A stretch of 64,000 bases of DNA from Mucilaginibacter sp. SMC90. Lineage in GTDB: Bacteria > Bacteroidota > Bacteroidia > Sphingobacteriales > Sphingobacteriaceae. The notes beneath the pieces were generated by a model, which saw only the letters and a list, made by a program, of their open reading frames with translations, was not told where the DNA came from and did no database searches. The position numbers and the translations under genes were made by a program. Below are positions 16,279 to 24,934 of the stretch, in pieces (the first letter of the stretch is position 1; every line of letters begins with the position of its first letter). The stretch covers positions 6,572,001-6,636,000 of the forward strand of contig NZ_CP094527.1 of the NCBI RefSeq assembly GCF_022811725.1, written 5' to 3'.

Positions 16279-17283
16279 TTACCCCAATATCTTTTTATAC
16301 AACGCCCAATAATCCCTCACCATTTTTTCACTTGAAAACTGTGAGTTTGCCCAGTCATAACAGTCAGCCCTGCTGATCTGATCGAGCCAATCAACAGCAT
16401 CAACCGCTTCATCAACCGTATTAACTAAAAAGCCTGTCTGTGCATCTTTGATCAACTCGGGCATCGAACCGCGGTTGAAGGCAATAACCGGCGTACCACA
16501 AAGCATGGCTTCGGCTATACTCAAACCAAAAGGTTCATCAAAGCTGATGGGGTGTAATAAAGCATAGGCTTTTCCCAAAAGCTCCCGCCGTTTATCAGGA
16601 CCGGCATGACCTATATATTCAATCTCTTCAGATAACTGCGGTTCTATCTTTTCTTTAAAATAATTAGCATCCTGCACTATGCCAGCTATCAGCAGCTTTC
16701 TTTTACTCTTTTTGGCGATCTCAATCGCCTCAGCAGTGCCTTTATCAGGATGGATCCGGCCGAAGTATAACAGGTAATCATCCGGCTGTTCATAAAACTG
16801 AAAATCACGGGTATCAAGTCCGTTGTAAACCGTAGCTAAATAATCAAGCTCAAGGCTCCGGTCGGCATTGCTGATAGATACATAATGTCCCCTGCTATTG
16901 TATTTTTTATAAACCGGGATGATCTTCGGCGATGAAAAACCATGTATGGTAGTGATCACCGGAGTTTTGATCAAGCCCGAATATGTTAAAGGCAAAAAGT
17001 CAAAGTTATTATGGATGATATCAAACTGGCTTGCTTTTTCCATCAGGTTACTGATGTGCAGGCATTCCAGCACTTTAGCATCCTGCGTTCTGTCTTCCTC
17101 ATAACCAGTGGCGCAAATGGCATCAAGTGTTCCTGCGGTTATCGAATCACCTGTGGCAAAAAGTGTTACTTCGGCCCCAAGTTTGATAATACCTTCGGCT
17201 ATGTTTGATGCTATCTGCTCCCAGGGCCCGTAGTGCCTGGGCGGTGTGCGCCAGGCAACAGGGGCTAATACAGCTACTTTCAT
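16279..17283 (-). CDS. Glycosyltransferase family 4 protein
   Basis: This 334-residue GT-B glycosyltransferase has no signal peptide. The N-terminal domain opens with KVAVLAPVAWRTPPRHYGPWEQ, a typical GT4 acceptor-side glycine/tyrosine motif. The donor side has YLLYFGRIHPDKGTAEAIEIAKK and the E-x7-E segment FDEPFGLSIAEAMLCGTPVI, followed by GSMPELI. It transfers a nucleotide-activated sugar in the cytoplasm; the sugar and acceptor are unknown. Its start codon directly follows the stop of the larger glycosyltransferase, so the two form one unit. Confidence 0.92.
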   Translation of the reverse strand: MKVAVLAPVAWRTPPRHYGPWEQIASNIAEGIIKLGAEVTLFATGDSITAGTLDAICATGYEEDRTQDAKVLECLHISNLMEKASQFDIIHNNFDFLPLTYSGLIKTPVITTIHGFSSPKIIPVYKKYNSRGHYVSISNADRSLELDYLATVYNGLDTRDFQFYEQPDDYLLYFGRIHPDKGTAEAIEIAKKSKRKLLIAGIVQDANYFKEKIEPQLSEEIEYIGHAGPDKRRELLGKAYALLHPISFDEPFGLSIAEAMLCGTPVIAFNRGSMPELIKDAQTGFLVNTVDEAVDAVDWLDQISRADCYDWANSQFSSEKMVRDYWALYKKILG

Positions 17284-19560
17284 TTAGCAGATCTGCAGCT
17301 TTTGACCGTATTTATTGTATTCGTATTCAAGCTCGAATGCTTTCAGTACAGTGAGGTGCGATATCAGATAAGCCAGCGTACTTTCGGCTCCTTGGTTACG
17401 GTTTATGCCGCCGGGCAGCAATCCATCGCAACAGCCCTTGGTTTCGTGATCATACAATGGTGCACGTAACGTATTTTCGCCCAGGAACCATTTATAGCTC
17501 AGGAACATTTTTTCAATATATTGCGGAATCCTGAATGTTTGATAAGCCTGAAAATGCATCAGCACCATAGCCATGGTTTCAATAGCCTGCTGATCAAATG
17601 TAGGGAATGTACCTCCACGATAATACCAGCCATCATTACCAACAGGGCTTAAATATCCGTTCGAAAGCGTAAGCTGATCGAGGAAAGCCATGGTTGCCAA
17701 AGCTATTTTCTTGGCTTCTTCATTACCCGTTATTTCACATGAATGCAACAATGCAAGTGGAAGAATGGCGTTATCGTAAGTCATTTTCTCCTCAAACCAT
17801 TGCCAGTCGTCAGATTGTGTATTGTTGTAGGCATCTATCAATGGCTGGGTTAGGTTAGCCAGGATCTTCACCATGCCCTCATCTGTAGGGTAAACCTGCA
17901 GGTATAAGCTGATACCAATTATGGTATTGGCCATTCCCCTTAAATGTTTCAGCGCTGCAAAATGTGGTACCGATTTATGAAAGATCTCTAACGAAAACTC
18001 CCGGTACGAGTTACTTGCCGCACAGCCAATCAAATGGCCAAGCGCCCAAATGGTACGGCCAAATGAATCCTCCGAGCCTACCTCATCCAGATATCGTCTG
18101 TCAAAACTCAGGAAGTTGCGGAAGTTACCATCGTCGGTTTGCATGTAGTGTATGTAGCTCAGGTATATCGGCAGCAGTTCAAATGCCTCGCGGCTCCCGT
18201 TACGCTGATAAGCCATCAGCGCCATGATGAGGGCACGGGCGTTATCATCCAAACAATAACCTTCTTTCAGATTTGGAATGCCGTATTTGGCATGCTGCAC
18301 AATCCCTGTATCATCAGTTAAACGCAATACATGAGTTAAACTGAATTTTGGCAGGATCTCGGGATCAACAATACTATTGCGCAGAATCTTATCGCTAAAG
18401 TCATAACGAACCAATGATTCCTGTGCTACTTTAATAAACTCAGCCCCAATTACCGGCCAGCGCAGATGCAGCCCATATTGATACGCGTTTTCTTTTAATT
18501 CCTTCAGTACACGGTCCTGGTCAAGCAGCTCAATAACTGTATCGGCCAATGCATCTGAATTTTTAAAATCAAATAGGCGACCTCGTTTATCGGCCAGCAG
18601 TTCAGTAGCGTGCCAATATGGTGTTGATACTACGGCTGCTCCTGCACCCACCGCATATGATAATGTACCACTGGTGATCTGTGCCTCATTTAAATACGGG
18701 GTTACATAGATCTCACAAGCAGTGAGGTAATTCACCAGCTCTTCTTCGGACACGAACTTAGCAATGAAAGCCAGATTTTTTGATACCCCCAACTGGGCAG
18801 CAAGCGATTTCAAATGGTCACGATATTCTTCTCCCGAATTTTTAATCACACCAGGATGCGTATTACCTAATACCACGTACATAACATCCGGATGCTTCTC
18901 AACTATTTTGGGAAGTGCTTTTACAACGGTTTCCAAACCTTTGTTACGGCTCAGCAAACCAAAGGTGAGCATCACTCTCTTGTTTTTAAATGACGACAAG
19001 TTCTTAACCGGGTTTTCGGCAGGAGCTTCTACATCAGGTACGCCATGCTCTATGATCTGGATCTTATCGGCAGGGATCTCGTAAATATTGGTCAGAAATT
19101 CAACAGCACGTTTGCTCATCACAATAATCTTTGATGACTGTTCGGCTATCTCCCTGATGATGATACGCTGCACGTAGCTTGGATCTTTTAATACTGTGTG
19201 TAAAATAGATATTAGCGGCTTTTCGAGGCGATTGATGAGCGGCAAGATATAAATGCCGCTTTCTCCACCGTAAATGCCAAACTCATGTTCCATAATGCAA
19301 ACATCGGCATCGCTTGTATTGACATAATTTGCGGCCCGGATATAATCCTTTTGATGATTTTGGCGGATAACATATTTTACCTCCTCCGGGTATTCATATT
19401 CCTGTAGATTTTCCGAATCATTAAGTGCTACAACAAAACCGTTTTGCAGCAATGTCTTCCTATCCGGAAAATTTGAGCCTATGGCCCGCATCAAATTATT
19501 ATTAAATGTTGCAAGACCGCATTCGCGTGGGGGATAGGTTGATATATATGCTATTTTCAT
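17284..19560 (-). CDS. Glycosyltransferase (GT4) fused to an alpha-toroid domain
   Basis: This 758-residue protein has two parts. Residues 1 to ~390 form a GT4 glycosyltransferase (ISTYPPRECGLATFNNNL at the start, LTFGLLSRNKGLETVVKALP, then AYAVGAGAAVVSTPYWHATELL-type donor site). Residues ~400-745 are helical with LDDNARALIMALMAYQRNG, SFGRTIWALGHLIGCAASN and YDHETKGCCDGL, which look like an (alpha/alpha)6 barrel of glycosidase or epimerase type. A synthase-plus-processing enzyme is an inference. It pairs with the GT4 gene at 16279 (no gap). Both could serve a pathway that also includes the GH130-like protein at 36299, but that is not linked here. Confidence 0.88.
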   Translation of the reverse strand: MKIAYISTYPPRECGLATFNNNLMRAIGSNFPDRKTLLQNGFVVALNDSENLQEYEYPEEVKYVIRQNHQKDYIRAANYVNTSDADVCIMEHEFGIYGGESGIYILPLINRLEKPLISILHTVLKDPSYVQRIIIREIAEQSSKIIVMSKRAVEFLTNIYEIPADKIQIIEHGVPDVEAPAENPVKNLSSFKNKRVMLTFGLLSRNKGLETVVKALPKIVEKHPDVMYVVLGNTHPGVIKNSGEEYRDHLKSLAAQLGVSKNLAFIAKFVSEEELVNYLTACEIYVTPYLNEAQITSGTLSYAVGAGAAVVSTPYWHATELLADKRGRLFDFKNSDALADTVIELLDQDRVLKELKENAYQYGLHLRWPVIGAEFIKVAQESLVRYDFSDKILRNSIVDPEILPKFSLTHVLRLTDDTGIVQHAKYGIPNLKEGYCLDDNARALIMALMAYQRNGSREAFELLPIYLSYIHYMQTDDGNFRNFLSFDRRYLDEVGSEDSFGRTIWALGHLIGCAASNSYREFSLEIFHKSVPHFAALKHLRGMANTIIGISLYLQVYPTDEGMVKILANLTQPLIDAYNNTQSDDWQWFEEKMTYDNAILPLALLHSCEITGNEEAKKIALATMAFLDQLTLSNGYLSPVGNDGWYYRGGTFPTFDQQAIETMAMVLMHFQAYQTFRIPQYIEKMFLSYKWFLGENTLRAPLYDHETKGCCDGLLPGGINRNQGAESTLAYLISHLTVLKAFELEYEYNKYGQKLQIC

Positions 19561-19900
19561 AAGTAGATTGTATATAGATGCAAGTTTTTGAATTCAAGGC
19601 TCAACAATTTTTTAATTAATTGTATAAACGCCTGACTATTTAAATGGGCAGAAGTGACCTTATTTATTGCGATTACAGCATTTCTTGCGGCATTTTCATA
19701 GCTATTACTATAAATGCACAAACCATACCATTTTAACTCAAACTAAAATTTGACGGTGGGTATTTTATAAAGTAACTTAATCGTTACTTTCTTTTAGAAG
19801 AGAGCAGTGATGTTAAATCATGTTAAGATACGTAAAAATAACCGATTGCTTCGGTTATAATTTGGCTGGCAATACAAAGCGGACAACCTCGGGGTATTCT
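19561..19900. other. AT-rich region upstream of the glycosyltransferase pair
   Basis: No coding frame is supported. It contains a short inverted repeat AAAGTAAC...GTTACTTT (19769-19790) and presumably the promoter of the glycosyltransferase unit, but I see no convincing TAnnTTTG box. Confidence 0.35.
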
Positions 19901-19904
19901 GCGA

Positions 19905-20205
19905 GTTCAAGTTAATCCACAAATAATAGCCAAATGGTTATTGCCAATTGAGTAGTACGTTGAACCCCTCTGGGGCTCTGGTAAGGGCGCGACGTGATTT
20001 CTACAAACCTTTTCCCCCTCTGGGGGATTTTACAATTCAAAAAACAGGTATTAATTGAGATGTACTCACTTGTACCAGGACAAATGCACCAGAGGTGCAA
20101 AAGGTTTGTAGCATAAAAAAGGATAAAAATATCCTTTGCCCCAGAGGGGCAAAACAAGGCGCATTGCCGTTAAGCGACAAAACAATTTACGGATTAACTT
20201 AAATT
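19905..20205. repeat. Large nested palindromic element (family K)
   Basis: This block of about 300 bp is a set of nested inverted repeats. The outer arms are CAAGTTAATCC (about 19908) and GGATTAACTT (about 20191). The inner arms CTACAAACCTTTT (20001-20013) and AAAAGGTTTGTAG (20099-20111) match exactly. CCCCTCTGGGG-type hairpins recur three times (CCCCTCTGGGG, CCCCCTCTGGGGG, GCCCCAGAGGGGC). GCACCAGAGGTGC is a further palindrome. No convincing gene is present. Confidence 0.6.
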
Positions 20206-20240
20206 CGTAAAGTACCTTGAGGAAGCGGGGATACGGATTT

Positions 20241-21437
20241 CTATTTATTATTACTATAATAATCAACCGCTTCAATGATCACATCACAAGCCTTCCTGAT
20301 CTCATCATGCGTAATAATAAGCGGGGGAGCTAAACGCATGGAATTGCTGCAATGCAAAAACCAATCGGTGATAACACCATTTTCTATACAGCGGTCAATT
20401 ATTTTTTTATTGAGATCGAAATTTTCCAACTCGATGGCCATCATAAGGCCCTTGCCCCGCACCTGGTGTATAGCGGGGTGTACAAGCAATTCACGAAACA
20501 AAGTCTCTTTTTCGGCTACGCCAGATACCAGGTCGTTATCCAGCAGGTACTCCAAGGCGGCTAAACCTGCTGCACAACATACCGGGTGCCCGCCAAAAGT
20601 AGTGATGTGACCAAGAATTGGGTTTTCTTTCAATGCATCCATGATTTGGTTTGATGAAATGAATGCCCCTATTGGCATGCCCCCTCCTAACGCTTTTGCC
20701 AAAAGCAAAATATCAGGAACAATATCAAAATGTTCAAAAGCGAAAAGCTTACCTGTACGACCAAACGCCGCCTGGATCTCATCCAGTATCAACAGTGTAC
20801 CCGTTTCGGTACAGCGGGCACGTAAAGCCTGCATATAGGCAAGATCCGGTACGCGGATCCCTGCTTCGCCCTGGATGGTTTCGATAATTACACAGGCAGT
20901 TTCTTCGGTGATAAGTTCAAGATCCTCCGGATTATTAAAACGGATAAAATTTACACCCGGTAATAAGGGCCGGTAAGCCTGCTTAAATTCTTCATTGCCC
21001 ATAACGCTCAATGCGCCATGCGTACTGCCATGATATGAGTTAAGGCAGGCAACAACCTGCTGCCGTCCGGTAAAGCGTTTAGCGAGCTTTAAAGCCCCTT
21101 CAACCGCCTCGGCACCCGAATTGGTAAAATATACCGATTGCAAATTATCCGGCAATACAGAAACAAGCTTTTCGGCAAAACGCACCTGCGGTGTTTGCAC
21201 GTATTCGCCGTAAACCATCAGGTGCATATATTTATCAACCTGCTGTTTTATGGCATCAATAACATAAGGGTTGCTGTGCCCTAAACTGCTTACGCCAATA
21301 CCCGATATCAGATCGATATACGGCTTGCCCTCCGCATTGTACATATAAATACCTTCGGCACGCTCAAATTCAAGCAATAAAGGAAAATTGGTGGTTTGTG
21401 CGTTATTGGCTAAAAAAAGCTGGCGAAGAGTTGGCAT
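20241..21437 (-). CDS. Class III aminotransferase (acetylornithine/ornithine aminotransferase-like)
   Basis: This 398-residue PLP enzyme shows the class III pattern: YIDLISGIGVSSLGHSNP near the N-terminus, TNSGAEAVEGALKLAKRFTG, CLNSYHGSTHGALSVMG, LILDEIQAAFGRTGKLFAFE (PLP Asp), and LLLAKALGGGMPIGAF (Schiff-base Lys). It transfers an amino group from a basic or omega-amino donor to a 2-oxoacid. ArgD-like and other omega-aminotransferases share these motifs, and no arginine genes are nearby, so I give no symbol. Confidence 0.9.
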   Translation of the reverse strand: MPTLRQLFLANNAQTTNFPLLLEFERAEGIYMYNAEGKPYIDLISGIGVSSLGHSNPYVIDAIKQQVDKYMHLMVYGEYVQTPQVRFAEKLVSVLPDNLQSVYFTNSGAEAVEGALKLAKRFTGRQQVVACLNSYHGSTHGALSVMGNEEFKQAYRPLLPGVNFIRFNNPEDLELITEETACVIIETIQGEAGIRVPDLAYMQALRARCTETGTLLILDEIQAAFGRTGKLFAFEHFDIVPDILLLAKALGGGMPIGAFISSNQIMDALKENPILGHITTFGGHPVCCAAGLAALEYLLDNDLVSGVAEKETLFRELLVHPAIHQVRGKGLMMAIELENFDLNKKIIDRCIENGVITDWFLHCSNSMRLAPPLIITHDEIRKACDVIIEAVDYYSNNK

Positions 21438-21474
21438 GTTGTTAAGTTGTATTCAAAAGTGTTAAAATCCAAAC

Positions 21475-21556
21475 CGTCATTGCGAGGTACGAAGCAATCG
21501 CGAACTATACAGAGCGGCTCTGCTTATAGAGGATTGCTTCGTGCCTCGCAATGACG
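21475..21556. repeat. Palindromic repeat family B, copy 2
   Basis: Inverted ends CGTCATTGCGAGGTACGAAG / CTTCGTGCCTCGCAATGACG surround a centre with ACTATACAGAGCGGCTCTGC. The arms use the GGTACGAAGCAATC variant, also seen at 10119. It lies in the 317-bp gap 21438-21754 upstream of the aminotransferase, which holds no gene. Confidence 0.8.
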
Positions 21557-21570
21557 AGTAGTAAAATCCA

Positions 21571-21601
21571 GACTTACGAAGTTTTGAAAACTTCGTAAGT
21601 C
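21571..21601. repeat. 31-bp perfect hairpin (family D), copy 1
   Basis: GACTTACGAAGTTTT and AAAACTTCGTAAGTC are exact complements separated by one base. A second copy lies at 36236-36266. The flank TAAAATCCA before copy 1 matches, in reverse complement, the TGGATTTTA after copy 2, so the copies are in opposite orientation. Confidence 0.75.
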
Positions 21602-21754
21602 TTAGATCCGCAATGACGGTTACTTAGATTCACCAACAAAGATAAACTAAAACAGATGGACGAAAATCCATCTGTAAATGATATTTAAAATACTTTGATT
21701 TTTAAGATAAGTTAGAACAACTAATCTCTAAACTCCAACCTCTAATCACTAACC

Positions 21755-22261
21755 TCAATTTCCCGCTCTTTCGCTGCGTTCGCTGAGTTGTTTGATGAGC
21801 TCATCGTTAAACTCCTGCTCGCTTTTGTACAGGATGCTTACCTTTTCGGGTGGAAGGATCTTTGAAAAAGAATCGCGATAGCGTTTACGGATCCCAACCA
21901 GCTGGCTTTCGTAATAAATTTCTTTATCTATTTGTTCGGTGCCGTTGGTTGACGAAGTTGAGTTGTTTAAACGCTTCAGGATACGCACAGCAGTAAGTTC
22001 CTGCTGATATTGATTATAAAGCGGCCAAAATTTGGTCGCCTCTTCATCTGTAAGATCAAGCTGGCGGCTGATATACCTGTTACGGGCCGCTTCCAGCCTT
22101 TTACCCATATTGCCCTTTTTGTTGCCATTAGGCCGAACGGGATTAAGCTCGGGCCTTGAAGGTGTTTGAGCCGGAACAAAGCGGTTAACCTGTCCCATAG
22201 CTTCATACCCCATAGCCATAACAAATAACACAATACAAATATGCCTGATAAATTTACTCAT
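21755..22261 (-). CDS. Spy/CpxP-like periplasmic protein
   Basis: This 168-residue exported protein has a signal peptide (HICIVLFVMAMGYEAMGQ), a proline/asparagine-rich linker and then a helical region. It contains LDLTDEEATKFWPLYNQYQQ, the Bacteroidota variant of the LTxxQ-type motif of Spy/CpxP periplasmic chaperone/sensor proteins. It is the last gene of a sigma factor - repeat membrane protein - Spy-like run (gap 17 bp). Role inferred: sensing or buffering misfolded protein or envelope stress. The substrate is unknown. Confidence 0.75.
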   Translation of the reverse strand: MSKFIRHICIVLFVMAMGYEAMGQVNRFVPAQTPSRPELNPVRPNGNKKGNMGKRLEAARNRYISRQLDLTDEEATKFWPLYNQYQQELTAVRILKRLNNSTSSTNGTEQIDKEIYYESQLVGIRKRYRDSFSKILPPEKVSILYKSEQEFNDELIKQLSERSERAGN

Positions 22262-22278
22262 TAAATGTTTTCCTCTGT

Positions 22279-23322
22279 TTAATTATCTATATAATCCGAC
22301 AGATCTTCGTCTGCATTACTTGTATTACTTTTTTGATTAGCATCCATCAGTGTACGGGTGTCACTTGCATCCATATGCAGCTGAAGGTAACTTTTAATTT
22401 CATCAACCGGAACTGATGATACCTGCTCATGTAAATAAGAATGGTTATGATCTGCCGGTTGCAGATCTGCCCTGAAAATAACACCTACACCAAGTATTAG
22501 TGCAAAACAAGCCGCTGTAGCATACCTGATGGTTGGTGAAGACCAAAGCCTCCTTATCATGCTTTTTTTCTGTACATGTTTGGCTTTGTTAATGCTTACA
22601 ACGTTATCTGCTTCCTGCTCCTCCTCAACTTCGGCATTAACTGTTTTATCAAGGATACGCTGGCTAAGCTGATCAAAATAGTTTGCAGGCACTTCAAAAC
22701 CTTCGTGCTCCATGTTTATGGCTTCCTCAACCGCAATGCGGCTTTGAATGTTGGCACTTAGCTCCTCAAAATAGTTTTCAGGAACAGTAAAGCCTTCATC
22801 GCCCATGGCCTCCTCCACCGCAATGCGGCTTTGGATATTGCTGCTCAGTTCGCCAAAATAATTTTCAGGAACCGTAAAACCCTCATCGCCCATAGCCTCC
22901 TCCACCGTTATACGGCTTTGAATATTGCTGCTCAGTTCGTCAAAATAATTTTCGGGCACCGTAAAACCCTCGCCCGCATCCATGGCTTCATCAACCACAA
23001 TACGGCTTTGAATATTGCTGCTAAGCTCATCAAAATAATTTTCGGGAACGGTAAACCCCGAATCACCGGCGCTAAAAGCACTCTCAATATTTATACGGCT
23101 CTGGATATTGCTGCGTAGCTCGTCAAAGTAATTTTCAGGTACCGTGTACCCTGCAGATGGATAGTTCTTTAATCCCTCAAGCCTTATGCGTGTTGTAATG
23201 TGCTGCGCTAACTCATGGAAATAGCCGTCAGGCACTGTGAACGGGTTAGTTTTGCTAACCTGTTTCAGCGCGATGAAATCATCCAGCCATTCCCTATTGT
23301 CCATATCGCTTTTCATACACAA
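22279..23322 (-). CDS. Single-pass membrane protein with seven FxVPxxYF repeats (putative anti-sigma factor)
   Basis: This 347-residue protein consists of an N-terminal region with seven tandem units of 29-31 residues, a charged linker, one membrane segment (about residues 268-285, ATAACFALILGVGVIF) and a ~60-residue acidic tail. Each unit has the pattern F-T-V-P-E-N-Y-F-D-E-L-S-S-N-I-Q-S-R-I; units start at about residues 28, 59, 90, 120, 149, 178 and 209. It follows the ECF sigma gene by 45 bp and precedes the Spy-like gene by 17 bp. This order and topology (cytoplasmic N-terminus, one TM) suggest a membrane anti-sigma factor. The function is inferred; no known anti-sigma zinc motif is seen. 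Confidence 0.75.
   Translation of the reverse strand: MCMKSDMDNREWLDDFIALKQVSKTNPFTVPDGYFHELAQHITTRIRLEGLKNYPSAGYTVPENYFDELRSNIQSRINIESAFSAGDSGFTVPENYFDELSSNIQSRIVVDEAMDAGEGFTVPENYFDELSSNIQSRITVEEAMGDEGFTVPENYFGELSSNIQSRIAVEEAMGDEGFTVPENYFEELSANIQSRIAVEEAINMEHEGFEVPANYFDQLSQRILDKTVNAEVEEEQEADNVVSINKAKHVQKKSMIRRLWSSPTIRYATAACFALILGVGVIFRADLQPADHNHSYLHEQVSSVPVDEIKSYLQLHMDASDTRTLMDANQKSNTSNADEDLSDYIDN
22675..23241 (-). repeat. In-frame tandem repeat coding for seven VPENYF units
   Basis: DNA units of 87-93 bp encode the seven motif copies. Middle units are nearly identical at DNA level, for example the AACTCTTCGATATAAT-independent block coding VPENYFDELSSNIQSRI recurs four times with only synonymous or single-residue changes. 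This suggests recent expansion and possible copy-number variation between strains. Confidence 0.75.
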
Positions 23323-23367
23323 CTATAGATTGGTATTGTGCTAAAAGGTTTAACGTAAATTAAAAAA

Positions 23368-23922
23368 TTAATCGTGACCAAGCAAATGAGCTTCTATCTT
23401 CTTGACTGCCAAGTGAAAAGAAGCTTTTAAAGCCCCTACGCTGGTACCCAAAACCTGCGACATTTCTTCGTACTTCATGTCTTCATAGTATTTCATATTG
23501 AAAACAAGCCGTTGTTTTTCGGGCAGGGTAAGCAGTGCTTCCTGCAGTTTACGCTGCGCTGCGTCGCCGTTAAAATAGGTTGAGTCGGCCAGTGTATCAG
23601 CCAGCTCGTAAGCAACATCATCCAACGAAACATTATTCTTTTGTTTTTTCTTATTCAAAAAAGTAATGCATTCGTTGGATGCTATCCTGTACATCCAGGT
23701 GTACAGTTGCGCGTCGTTTCTGAAACCGGCAAGGTTTTTCCAAACCTTTACAAAAACATCCTGAACCAAATCATCGGCATCGTCATGATCAACAACCATG
23801 CGCCTGATGTGCCAGTATATTTTTTGCTGGTATTTTTTCAACAACAGGTTAAACGCCTCATTCCGGGTTTTTTCGTCCTGGAATTTGCTTAATATCTCTG
23901 AATCTTCAACCTGTACCGACAT
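23368..23922 (-). CDS. ECF RNA polymerase sigma-70 factor
   Basis: This 184-residue sigma factor has region 2 at about residues 25-95 (DDADDLVQDVFVKVWKNL, then FRNDAQLYTWMYRIASNECI) and region 4 at about 125-180 (LTLPEKQRLVFNMKYYEDMK, YEEMSQVLGTSVGALKASFH). Regions 1 and 3 are lacking, as in ECF sigmas. It starts 31 bp after the transketolase C-subunit stop and is followed by the VPENYF-repeat protein and the Spy-like protein. It probably directs a regulon under control of those partners (inference). Confidence 0.93.
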   Translation of the reverse strand: MSVQVEDSEILSKFQDEKTRNEAFNLLLKKYQQKIYWHIRRMVVDHDDADDLVQDVFVKVWKNLAGFRNDAQLYTWMYRIASNECITFLNKKKQKNNVSLDDVAYELADTLADSTYFNGDAAQRKLQEALLTLPEKQRLVFNMKYYEDMKYEEMSQVLGTSVGALKASFHLAVKKIEAHLLGHD

Positions 23923-23953
23923 TTTTAGAATTTTATTAATGTTAAAGGTTTAA

Positions 23954-24919
23954 TTAACCTTTTTTGTTTTTTCTTTCTATCACCTTTTTAACTGCGGCCA
24001 CAATATGTTCGGCATCTAAACCGTATTTGGTCATCAGCTGTTCAGGTGTACCGCTTTCGCCAAAGCTGTCATTAACAGCTACGTACTCCTGTGGCGAAGG
24101 GTTGTGTACCGCAAGTACCTGCGCAACACTGTCACCTAAACCACCAAGGCGGTTATGCTCTTCGGCAGTAACTACGCAGCCTGTTTTAGCAACCGATTTC
24201 AAAATAGCCTCTTCATCAAGCGGTTTAATGGTGTGGATGTTGATGATCTCAGCATCGATACCCTGTTCAGCCAAAATTTCGCCTGCTAAAATAGCCTGCC
24301 ATACCAGGTGACCTGTAGCAAAGATACTTACATCAGCACCTTCATTCACCATCCATGCTTTACCAATTTCAAATTTTTGATCAGGATCGGTAAAAATAGG
24401 AACAACCGGGCGGCCGAAACGCAAGTAAACCGGGCCGTCGTACTCAGCAATAGCAACAGTAGCAGCTTTTGTTTGGTTATAATCGCAGGTGTTGATAACG
24501 GTCATGCCCGGTAACATTTTCATCAGGCCGATATCTTCCAGGATCTGGTGGGTAGCACCGTCTTCACCCAAAGTTAAACCGGCGTGTGAAGCACAAATTT
24601 TAACGTTTTTGTTTGAATAAGCTACCGACTGACGGATCTGGTCATAAACCCTGCCGGTTGAAAAGTTTGCGAAAGTACCGGTGAAAGGAATTTTACCGCC
24701 AATGGTCATACCGGCAGCAATACCGATCATGTTGGCTTCGGCAATACCCACCTGTACAAAACGCTCAGGGAATGCTTTAATAAAATCGTTCATTTTTAAC
24801 GAACCGATAAGGTCGGCACAAAGGGCAACAACCTGGTCGTTTTTCTGGCCTGCTTCCAGCAACCCGGCACCAAAGCCCGAGCGGGTATCTTTTTTATCTG
24901 TGTAAGTGTATTTTTTCAT
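23954..24919 (-). CDS. Transketolase, C-terminal subunit (pyrimidine-binding and C-terminal domains)
   Basis: This 321-residue protein is the second half of a split transketolase. It contains the pyrimidine-binding core (FVQVGIAEANMIGIAAGMT, with the conserved catalytic Glu in GIAEANM), ASHAGLTLGEDGATHQ and the C-terminal domain (TVITAEEHNRLGGLG-like VVTAEEHNRLGGLGDSVAQ). It pairs with the N-terminal subunit encoded just upstream. Together they transfer two-carbon units in the non-oxidative pentose phosphate pathway. Confidence 0.92.
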   Translation of the reverse strand: MKKYTYTDKKDTRSGFGAGLLEAGQKNDQVVALCADLIGSLKMNDFIKAFPERFVQVGIAEANMIGIAAGMTIGGKIPFTGTFANFSTGRVYDQIRQSVAYSNKNVKICASHAGLTLGEDGATHQILEDIGLMKMLPGMTVINTCDYNQTKAATVAIAEYDGPVYLRFGRPVVPIFTDPDQKFEIGKAWMVNEGADVSIFATGHLVWQAILAGEILAEQGIDAEIINIHTIKPLDEEAILKSVAKTGCVVTAEEHNRLGGLGDSVAQVLAVHNPSPQEYVAVNDSFGESGTPEQLMTKYGLDAEHIVAAVKKVIERKNKKG

Positions 24920-24934
24920 TGTTCAAATTCCCTT

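Noticed and set aside
22675..23241. Regular 87-93 bp repeats as a possible CRISPR array
   Set aside because: The repeats are in frame, code for a protein motif and have no unique spacers between them.
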